Below are positions 54,858 to 64,000 of a stretch of 64,000 nucleotides of DNA, in pieces. The notes below the pieces were generated by a model. That model saw only the letters and a list, made by a program, of their open reading frames with translations, ran no database searches and had not been told where the DNA came from. Location of the stretch: the NCBI GenBank assembly GCA_034440615.1, contig JAOTOM010005181.1:1654001-1718000 (forward strand). Direction: 5' to 3'. The translations under genes were made by a program, and so were the position numbers. This stretch comes from Ashinkailepas kermadecensis (Eukaryota > Arthropoda > Thecostraca > Neolepadidae). How positions within the stretch are numbered: the stretch's first letter is position 1; every line of letters begins with the position of its first letter.

Positions 54858-57160
54858 TTCATTGTATGCTGTTACCCAACATAGTCCCTTTTTTGGCATT
54901 ATTTTGCTCACACCTGAAAAGTAAGCATTTGCACAGAAAAGAAGTGGTCCTATCATCTTAGTCACCTTCATAAACATGATATCTATTTTGAAGAAAAATG
55001 TTCCCCCAAAAAAAAACTTATACTGCAAAATTACCAAAACAGCTATGTTCTCAGTATAATATGACTTCAGTCTGTTCATCAGCATGAGAATGGCTTCTGT
55101 GTGTACAAGTTGTGACCCAGTCCCACATGGACTTTTTGGATTTTCATGGACATTATTTTTTTATGCATGGAATCTGTTCACCAGTAACTGACCGGAAAAA
55201 CCTAAATCTGTACCTACATAATATGCATAAGTAATATCATTCTCATTTTTGGTCAAATCAAATGCCAAAACATACGAACAAAGAAGTGAACAATGGATGG
55301 CACCGCCTGGCAGAGAAATGCGTTTTCTTTTCACTGTTGGTCTCAGTACAAGGCTAGCCATATGAAAAACAAACAAAAATAATTCACACTTCACCATCAG
55401 CTCAGAGCGCATACCTACCTATGCAGCCAATTTCCCATGTAATACGAACGCAACTCCGCTACCGCACATGCCACAGTTGGATGTGATCAAAGCAAAGGAT
55501 CAGTCAAGGTATTGTGTTTACTGTTAACTTGTGTGGACACTGTTAACCATGTGTTCAAAGTTGCTAATGGTTATGACATCATATACAAAATACCTTGCAT
55601 TGATTGGTTGACAGACAGATTTCAGAACAGAAAATGCTAACGCAGCCAATTCTGATCGGTGGCCTCCAGGACTCCGGAGACATCTCTTAAAACTATCAAA
55701 ATTTCCCACTATAGGGTGGCAGGAACACAGGTATTCCGAGACGCCGCTCCAGAGCCGGAGAAGTGTTCTGTGCGCATGCACATCATCTTGCAAGTTGCTG
55801 TTGGCGCGTTGTTGTCGGCAATTCCGGTGGTTGAGATTGATGGAGTGTGTGAAGCTGTGGTCTGGCTACGACTGCTACAAAAAGTGATTAGTTTGAGTGG
55901 TGACCGTAAGTGGAATAACCAGTGTTTTTTTTGGGTGTCGTTCTGTTTGTTTTTATTGATATCTTTGTTCCCACATTTGTGTCAGAGTACATGTGAAGCC
56001 CATCCTATCCAGTATGAACCCAGAGTGCAAAAATGTTTTCAGAGATAAAATCTCTTAAGAAGTGCCTTAATTCCCACACCACACACAATATCATTCAACT
56101 TTGTTATTGAAGAATCACAATCAAGCTGGTCTCAACTATTTTCTGATTGAAATTGAAGTGATATGCCCAAATTGTGCCAAGGCCTACTGGTTTCAGGAAG
56201 ATAAACATGGTGGGAGTGATCTGAAACATTTTGTTTTGACAAGATAAAGGAGAAAAAGTGTGGGTTTGTGACAAGCAACTACAAAGAAAGTGAGTGATCC
56301 CACAATTATTGTCACACTGACATTCTTCAATACCTACATATTGCATTTGAAAGATAAATTCAAAGAATTCATGCAACACCTTCAATCACAAATTTACTTG
56401 GTGTTTCATAGACGGGATAAATAAGTTCCACACTTCTCGCATTCGATTCAACACTCATTCACGTCGAAAACCATAAGTTTCCGGCTTAATTCCAGATTCA
56501 CTCCACACACCAAGAATCACTTGCGAACACACGTGCCAGAAGTTCCGATCAAGGCCGGAAGCAATGCCCTTAACATAAGGTACAACCGCCCGGCGATTCT
56601 AACTTTCCATGACGTCACCTGTTTTCAACGGCCGAAGTCCGCATTACCCTCGGTATTTTTCAGGGATAATTTATCATGTTGTCGTCTTAAAATAAAAAGA
56701 GATAGAACCATAAATATAAGAACATGTTATAAAACGCACCTTTGTCTATGAAAAACCTCTTTTCCGTTACTACCTGAAAGTTACCGTTCACCGACTATAC
56801 GAGCCGAATCAGGCTATCAGGTCACGCAGGCTTGGAGTTCAGCCGACATTCATTGCATAGTTCCTTTCCACTGACAACCGTTAATAATGCATGAATGTGA
56901 GGTAAGACTTTCTGAAAATCATGGGAAGGATATTAACACCGACAATGGCCACGCCATGGGTCTAATGTTAAATTCTGGAAAATGGGAAGGGGACACTTTC
57001 ACAGAAAAATATGCAAGGTTCCACCCCGGCAACTAATCATGTTCCTGAAAGGACAAAAGAGCAACAGCTGAAACCGAACCTGCACCTATGTTGTTCCCGT
57101 TTTTTTTAAAACATCGGTATCCAATTTTGTCCCTGGGTGAACTGGTGATCTCGCAGGTCA
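54330..57160. other. No gene seen; dispersed AT-rich repeats
   Basis: A CTCC microsatellite (54590-54620), TTAGG-like words near 54680, a (TA)n tract (54812-54858) and the dispersed phrase ATCATCTTAGTCACCTTCAT at 54953, shared with 3573. The promoter and first exon of POP1 probably lie here or beyond but I cannot point to them. Confidence 0.4.
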
Positions 57161-57163
57161 CGA

Positions 57164-57235
57164 CAGGGCCTCCTCTAACATGTTAACTAGGTGGGATGCG
57201 TCCCATCTAGTGCCGTGAAATCCCACCTAACCCAA
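57164..57235 (+). mobile_element. Left end of a CAGGGCCTCCTCTAA hAT-like element
   Basis: About 70 bp are nearly identical to 9209-9280, including GTTAACTAGGTGGGATGCGT. The rest of the element is missing; no partner end or duplication of GGTCACGA was found. Confidence 0.75.
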
Positions 57236-57307
57236 CTGACAACCTGCATGGCATGCTTAGACTAACCCGCTACTAACAACTAACACGCGGCGGCCGGCGT
57301 GATAGTG

Positions 57308-59160
57308 TAACAGAGTTGGTTTTCGGGACACTTGATTTCAGAAATGTAGCCCCCTCCCCACAGTTCGCCTGTCGTGACGAGTTTCGGCAGGTACCCGGCG
57401 CCAACCTGTCTGGCTGCTTACGTCGGCACGGCACCGACCACCGCACTGTTCCCATCCCCATTTCCGGCCGACACGCTGTACATCGGATCTGAGGGATGGG
57501 TATGGCAGTGCAGGTGTGACCTCGATACCCGGCCGCCGTCTTCAGATGATGAAATGTCTGGGGTGATGTGAATATGAATGTCAGTGGGTGATCTCAAGCT
57601 CAACCCATCTAAAACGCAATTTGTGATTTTTGGTTCTCGCCAGATGATCGCGCGGCTGCCTAGCATCAGCCTCTCTGTTCTTGGATCGGATATTTCACGT
57701 GTCTCATCTATCAAAAACCTGGGTGTGACCATGGACGAATCGTTAACATGGAGTGAACAAATTGGCGATATTGCTAAGAAATGTAACCGCATTATCTTTC
57801 CTCTAGCCAAGCATGTACGTTATCTTACTGAAGAAACGCTGTCGAAGTTAGTGCTTGCACTGGTTTTCCCCCCATGTAATGTACTGTTGCTCAATCTGGT
57901 CTGCTGCATGTGACACCGAGCGCGTGCGAATCCAAAAAGTAATAATGAGGGCGGCTAGGATCATAACTAGGACCTCTCGCTATGGTCATATATCGCATGT
58001 TATTGAGCGGTTAGGCTGGCCTAGCTTACAACGCTTTGTCGACATTAGGGATTGCTCACTGGTTCATCTTGCAGTGCATCACTCGGGAGCACCTGAAACC
58101 CTGCGTGATCTTGTGACATTGAGAAGTGATGTCAGCTCTCGATCTACGCGATCAACACCGTTTTCAGTAGAGCGCCCACGCCTGAAAACTTCTTTTGCGC
58201 AACGCTCTTTCATGTACCGTGCTGCAGTTCTTTGGAACAGTCTCCCCGAGGAAGTTAGGGCCGAGAATATGCGACTGGCTTTTAAGTTTAAGCTGAAGGA
58301 GGCGCTGAAAAGAGCTGTACGTGGGAATGTTTGAGTATTGTATGCATGTGTTTTTAATGTTTTAGTAGCCTGCTGTCCCACCCCCCTTTTTTTAGCGTTT
58401 TTGACATTTGATACTGAGTGTCTCTTGGTACCAATACAAGGATTGATTGATTGATTGATGTGAATATGAATGTCAGTGGGTGATGTGATTTGACCGTCGC
58501 GTGTCGCTATTGTGTCAGGCGCTGTGTCGCCAGACCAGAGTCTGCAGTGCGGCGCCTCTGTCAGTCGAGCGACGTTATTGTGGATCACCAGTGTCCGATG
58601 ATGTGCTGAGACAGCACCGATTCCCACGTGAGCCCGAAGGACTGGATGCTACCAGAGACGACTCTCATCTATGATGAGGTGGAATGTCTCTGATGTCTCA
58701 GAGTGACGGCGCGCCCGCCGTTGCTGTAGAGTTGACAGAGTGCGAGCCTTTGTTCTCTCTAGGCGACAGTTCATGGCTGGCCGGGGCTGATGCCCTGGAA
58801 TGCGGCGCAGTTAGTCGCATGATCATGACGTGTCGCGGGCTGGGTCACATGATTGGGCGTTGTCTGTCGCATTTTACCTCGCGGCGGAGCCGAGGGCTCC
58901 GCCAGGACTTGCCACCGAGCAGTCGACGCGAGCGGTTGGGGGCTTGGCCCTCCAGCGAAGGCGACTGGCTGTCAGGCCAGTCGTCTGGGGATTGTGTCTG
59001 AGAATCGCTGTATGATTGCTGACATGTCCTTTGATATGAGAGTCGCAGCACGTATGCAGACCGGTCAGTATGTCAGTTGAAGTATCGGTGTGCTGGATTT
59101 GTGGTGCCTGTCAAGATGTTTGGATCAGAGCTCGGAGATTGAGATACAGAGCCATTGAAC
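57308..59160 (+). repeat. Duplicated segment, copy 1 (split by a LINE)
   Basis: Collinear with 59397-61168. Shared landmarks: AACAGAGTTGGTTTTCGGGA, ACCCGGCGCCA, GATGATGAAATGTC, GTCTCAGAG-GACGGCGCGCC, GATGCCCTGGAATGCGGCGC and GTCAAGATGTTTGGATCA. Without the LINE it is about 960 bp. Confidence 0.75.
57593..58455 (+). mobile_element. 5'-truncated LINE (CR1/L2-like) with 29-bp target duplication
   Basis: 57564-57592 and 58456-58484 are identical, a 29-bp target duplication starting TGATGTGAATATG. The insert encodes the end of a reverse transcriptase and thumb: LKLNPSKTQFVIFGS, SSIKNLGVTMDESLTW, then after one frameshift near 57870 YCCSIWSAACD and WNSLPEEVR, ending at a stop at 58334. The catalytic YADD lies upstream and is absent. 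The 3' end is a TTGATTGATTGA tail. One frameshift and a perfect duplication suggest a recent insertion. Confidence 0.9.
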
Positions 59161-59396
59161 CTATACCCGGGAGTTTATCGTCGACGTTGAGGTCGATAGA
59201 CTATTCACGTAGCCAAAAGAAGTTTTTCCCCCCGACATGAATCGAAACACCAAGTAGGGGCAAGGGAAGAACCATCGTTACAATAGGCGGTGTGAACAAT
59301 TACCTCCTTGTTCGCACGGTAAAGATCCCTCGGTGCTCTTCGATAAGAGTAGGCTAAAGCCGGCACCCAGGAAAAACCAACTTCTCGCCACTCTGT

Positions 59397-61168
59397 AACA
59401 GAGTTGGTTTTCGGGACACTTAATTTCAGAAATGTAGCCTACCCTTTCAATTCATGTCGCGACAGTTTCCGGCGATACCCGGCGCCAGCCTGTCTGACTG
59501 CTTACGTAGGCAAGCTACCGCTGCGGTCGGGGCCGAGCAGTGGACCTTTCCCTGTTCCCCTCCCCTTTCCGGCCGCCACCCAGCCGCCGCTGTCTGACAG
59601 ATGATGAAATGTCAGTGGGTGATGTGAATGTGAATGCCAGTGATGTAAATGTAAATGTCTGGGATGATGTGAATGTAAATGCCAGTGATGTGAATGTAAA
59701 TGTCTCGGGTGATGTGAATGTGAATGCCAGTGATGTGAATGTGGTTGTTTTGGGTGATGTATGTAACAAGTCTATTCTGGGAACCCAATGGGCAGGTGTG
59801 TGTGTGTGTGTACATGACTGAAAGATGAAAGGTGTATAGATGACAAATGGCATGGGTGTAAGTACATGAGTGGCATGACTGAGATATAACAGACCCTGTC
59901 ACTGTGACAATGTGTTAGGCGTGTCTTGAGTGCAGTGTGTGTGTGTGTGTGGAATGACAGAGGTATGACAGATGTCATACCCCGTGGCCAATGTCTGTGT
60001 GGTCAGGTGTAGGACAGGTATATATGATGCACGTGTGCATAGTCTATATATGTGTGTTTGATTTATGAATGTAGTGGAATATTGGATGACTGCTGGATGA
60101 ATGTTCATGTGTTTTATGACATGTGAAATGTCAATTGGGCTGCAGCGCCCCGATCTGCCGGCTGTCTGTGAACAGTGCGGAGCCGCCGAGTCGGTATTGT
60201 TTGTGCTGAGGAAGCAGCTTTGGTGTCCGACGCCGGACCGACGCGAGGCTGCCAAGACGCAGACTCAGGGACTGAGATTCAGAGCGACTCTGAGCTGACG
60301 TAGTCTGTCTCTGATGTCTCAGAGGGACGGCGCGCCCGCCGTTGCAGTAGGGTTCAGAGTCCGCCATTGTTATCTCGCCGGGGCCGATGCCCTGGAATGC
60401 GGCGCAGTTGACGTGTCATGGGCGGTGGCCCTGTGGTGAACTAGCGCGCGAGATAGAGAGATGTGCTCACTTGTCACCGGGCAGTCGACGCGAGCGGTTG
60501 TGAGTCGAAACTCGGTAGGGCAGGGCGGCCGGTGGCTGGCCAGCCCTGTCCCGCACTTCGGTACTGAGGTACGTAGGACTTGCCGTGGAGATGCGCGACC
60601 GAGCGGTCGCCGAAGGCGGGCGGCTGGCCGCCGCCGGCCAGTCGCCGGCCCCACACTGAGGTACGTCTGATGACTCTGCCTGAGAGTCTCTGTGTGTCTG
60701 CTAAGGTGTAAGCTTGAGAGTTGTAGCGTGTATGAAGACCGGTCAGGACGTAAGCGGAATTGTATGTCAACGATAATGCCTCATTGATTGTGTGAATGTG
60801 TGACCGGAGGCTGAGCAGATGTGAAGAGATGGCTGAGATTTAACAAGATGTACTGTGGCCCTGTGACTGTTGAGATGGATGTTGAAGCCTTGAGCTGTAT
60901 GATGGCCCAATGTACTGAGTATGAAGATGTGACTGTGGAGATGAATGCAGATGTAGGATGGCCTGGTGAATCGTCTGTCGAGTTGAAGCTGTCTGTCGCT
61001 TAAAGGCACTATTGTATTAATTTTGGTCTAACGCTGCACTATTGAAACCTGAATAATTATCACCATTTAATTGCTACTTAAGGACGCCAATATAAGTGCT
61101 GGATTTTGAGGTGCCTGTCAAGATGTTTGGATCAAAGCTCGGAGATTGAGACACAGAGCCATTGAACA
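59397..61168 (+). repeat. Duplicated segment, copy 2
   Basis: See copy 1 at 57308. This copy is longer because of an expanded GATGTGAATGT array (59605-59760) and extra sequence at 59760-60130. Confidence 0.75.
59605..59760. repeat. GATGTGAATGTNAATG tandem array
   Basis: Units of about 18-24 bp alternating GTGAATGCCAGTGAT with GTAAATGTCTGGGAT. The LINE of copy 1 inserted in the matching place. Confidence 0.9.
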
Positions 61169-61779
61169 CAACCGTGGTCTTAAATATCGCGAACGTCGAG
61201 GTCCAATGACTAGCTATGTACGTGCCAAGGATGTTGACTATTAGACATCTGGGAAAGGAATAAGGTCTGATAAGCTCTGGGGAGCAAAACTTCTCTACAA
61301 CTCTCAAAGCGCCCCCATCCCCACCCAAACTACAAATTATTTTGTGGAGAAGTAAAGTACAAATGAAAACCATTTAGACATCCGGGAGATGCCCCAACCT
61401 AGACCACCGCCTTCAGCACCTAAAATATCACACAAACTATAATGTAAAATTCCCTTCACGTAAATGTCCACTTGCCTGCACCTTGATCGAAAACACTCGC
61501 TTTATAGACAGACATGTAACGTACTCGCTTTAAAGGCGGCGCAAATAACCTTTATGGCCTTCCACAGCAACAGCAAAAACCTCGATTTCTTCATCGAGCC
61601 ATCGAGAAGCCATCCAGAAACAAAACCAAGATCAGCCAGTTGGTCAAACACCGCCGCGAAGCCGGAACACCACCTAGAGGCTTCGACGCCGCGGGCGTGA
61701 CGAAACGGCTACTGCCAACGTGCTCGCATTCGCAGCACCGCGGGGACAAAAAAAGCCAGGTTGCGCCAAAGGCGTGCTA

Positions 61780-62905
61780 AGCAAGCCGCGCCCACCGAAA
61801 CGACTCCAACACGCCCGACCAGCCTGCCACCAATTCGACTACCTCTGCACTACCGACTTCTAGCTACTCTTCATCACCAACTTCTAGCCTACTCCAGCAG
61901 TGCAGTGACAGTGCCTCTACTCTTCTGACCGCCGCTCAACCATCTCTAACTTCAGCTACAGGTTGGTCCGGCGGTGCCGCTGCCACCCCCACCCCCCACA
62001 TACCGCCGAAACTGTAAGAAGTGTATACCTCTCGTCTCCTACCCCGAAGCCAAACCCCAAGACCCACACCAAGCACAACAACTCACCATGAACACCAACA
62101 CCACACCCAACACTCCGACGGGGGATTTTCTCCTCTGCCGTCGGCTAGATGGTCATCCCATGGCCTCCCTTGACCCATGGCTAGTGGAAACTCAGATCAC
62201 CTGTCAGACAGAAACGCCCCTGCACATACACCACCTAAAAACGGGCCAGCTATTGATTCAAGCCTGGAACAACAAAGACGCCGACATATTAAAACGCATC
62301 CAATGGCTGGTAGGAGAAAGGGTCATTACCTAGACCGACACCGCAACACCTCTCAGCGAATCATATATCATGCATGGAAGCTGGCTTACATGACTGAGGA
62401 GAAATTGGCTCACAGATATGCGAGCCAGGGGATCTCATCGGTCTACCGGCCCCCCGCCCCCCAAAAACAAACCAAACACACACATTCTCATCCTGACTTT
62501 CACCTCCAAACAGCAACCCACACACGTCAGAGCAGGTTACATCACCTACAAAGTAACACCACGCGCACTCCTCCCTCGACGCTGCTCCTTCTGTCAAGGA
62601 TACGGCTACACGATGGGGGGCGCTGCAAGCACACAAACCCCACATGCGCCCACTGTGCCGGTCCACACCACACCAACACCTGCAACAGCGAAACGTGGCG
62701 ATGCGTCGGTTGCGACGGCGACAACGGCTCCCGGGACGGAGGCCTGCCCTCGGTGGAGGAAGGAGAAAGGTATCCTCCGACTCATCCACTTAGAGGGCTG
62801 GGAACCGTCGCGGGCAAGGGCGTGGGCCGCCGAACAGTATCCGTCGCAGCCCGCTCAACTGAGGAAGCTGAGGCAGCTGAAGATGGGGGGGGGGACCGAA
62901 ATAAA
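61780..62905 (+). mobile_element. LINE ORF1 remnant with zinc knuckles
   Basis: ORF1 appears to start at 62089 (MNTNTTPNTPTGDFLLCRRL) after a leader, shifts frame near 62330 and again near 62620, and then encodes RCSFCQGYG, TCAHCAGPHHTNTC and RCVGCDG, three CCHC-like knuckles. No reverse transcriptase follows. It belongs to the same general ORF1 type as 34479-35815 but is a different copy. Not functional. Confidence 0.65.
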
Positions 62906-64000
62906 TTGAGGGGGACAAATCGCTACTTTTCAGAAACTGGGGGGCGAGGGGACATATCCCCGAGTGGCTACACCCATGACGTCAACCACAGGCTATATTT
63001 TGAAAACACCCACTTTTCAAACCATTGAGCACAAGTTCGAAGCTTTGATATTTACTCATCAATTAGGACTTAATACTAACCTAATTTAGAGTTTAATTCA
63101 TGAAACTTCGATCTTAGCAGCAGAAAACTTGTCGCCTAACTATTTCCACCAGAGCAAGAAATTACACACGTATGGCCGATTTCGAGTTCACACAAATTCA
63201 CACACACACACACAAACACACACATACACATAGGCGTAGGAACAGAGGGTAGGGGCAGAGGGACCATGGCCCACCCACTTTTCAAAGCGGGGGGATGCCA
63301 ACAATGGTAGCTAGCACACCCACTTTTCAGACATTTAAATTTCCTGAAAAGCAGCATGCACACATATGAATATGTGAAAAGCTCCCTGCAATCTATAACT
63401 AAGTAAAATCTGCAGATATCACATCGTAGCACTTCATTTTTTTAAGAAGTCGTCCACACTTGGACATGACCTTACAACAATGTAACTAATTCAGGAATTG
63501 ATGTAATGCAACAGATGTATGAATATTCACTTCCTTATATTATGTTATGAAAAGACTATAAAGCAGATAATGTGCCAGCCAGTACCAAAATGCATTCACA
63601 CTAGAGTTTCACTTTGGTTCTTCGACTGTTAACATATTTAACATCGATTTCATTAATATTGCCTACAGTATACAATTATAAAGGCTGAAGGCAGGAACGT
63701 ATCAGTCAATGTACGACATACCATTCGCAAGTGCAAGTTCCTTGCCTTGATATTACATGGCGATGTATTGTGCATGGACCTGGTCCTAGCTGCCATACAC
63801 TTCAACATTTATATGTATTTTGATTATTGAAGCATACAAATTACCGCCAGATACATCATTGTGTGACTGTAGTATGGGATAGAACGTAAAAGTTTCCACA
63901 TTTCAATGAATTTTCACAGTTGGGCACAACACACAAAAATCCAACCGTTTCAGTGAGATGTCTGGGTATTCTCAGTGCTGACATCCAACATAGCAAAATA
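62905..64000. other. No gene seen; transposon edges
   Basis: 62960-62990 has GAGTGGCTACACCCATGACG, an inverted end of the 17155/40425 repeat family. A short CA microsatellite lies at 63190-63230, followed by a CCCACTTTTCA-rich repeat edge (63265-63335). The remainder is AT-rich. Confidence 0.4.

Noticed and set aside
61464..61700. Small open frame before the LINE ORF1 remnant
   Set aside because: No recognisable motif; more likely leader sequence or chance.

Overview
This is eukaryotic nuclear DNA, most likely from an arthropod (possibly a crustacean, low confidence). Evidence: exons joined by GT-AG introns, several non-LTR retrotransposon remnants, tRNA-derived SINEs, hAT-type transposable elements with 8-bp target duplications, abundant micro- and minisatellites, and interspersed CCTAA/TTAGG-rich stretches. 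Coding exons are GC-rich and clearly different in base composition from the AT-rich surroundings. No bacterial-style operon, rRNA or CRISPR locus was seen.

Three host protein-coding loci can be supported. (1) 14407-14990, minus strand: the last exon of a glycerol-kinase-family (FGGY, GK5-like) gene, invaded by a minisatellite that grew out of its own coding sequence and carries an in-frame stop. (2) 16406-16975, plus strand: the 3' exon of a forkhead (Fox) transcription factor, starting inside the forkhead domain and ending with an EH1-like motif. (3) 38791-54326, minus strand: a nearly complete POP1 gene (RNase P/RNase MRP protein subunit) that I assembled from nine exons by reading splice sites and phases. 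No exon of POP1 is long enough to stand out in a simple ORF scan except exons 4 and 8.

Layout. 1-1802 unassigned. 1811-9159 a 7.3-kb hAT-like composite with exact 8-bp target duplication. 9209-13498 a second hAT-like element, containing a copy of a third family and a 19-bp minisatellite. 13.5-17 kb GK5 fragment, AT/GT microsatellites and Fox exon. 17-17.9 kb small transposons. 18.3-21.1 kb a satellite of about 260-330 bp units with nuclear-receptor-like motifs. 22707-25072 (minus) and 27887-32309 (plus) copies of the third hAT-like family, whose body is a degenerate array of short GGGCCCC/AAAAATCGC units. 32.3-39.6 kb several minisatellites (45, 57, 87, 33 bp units) and LINE fragments. 38.8-54.3 kb POP1, with transposons and two minisatellites in its introns. 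54.3-57.2 kb mostly unassigned. 57.3-61.2 kb a duplicated 1-1.8 kb segment, one copy split by a LINE with a 29-bp target duplication. 61.8-62.9 kb a LINE ORF1 remnant.

The most unusual signal is that three minisatellites are seeded exactly on exon edges or exon sequence: one repeats the POP1 exon-6 splice acceptor, one repeats the POP1 exon-3 splice donor, and one repeats GK5 coding sequence. The first two produce rows of decoy splice sites next to the real one. The second is the third hAT-like family (TIR CAGTGGCGTAC), a nonautonomous element whose body is a short-unit array, nested in other hAT-like elements and itself a host for LINE and SINE insertions.
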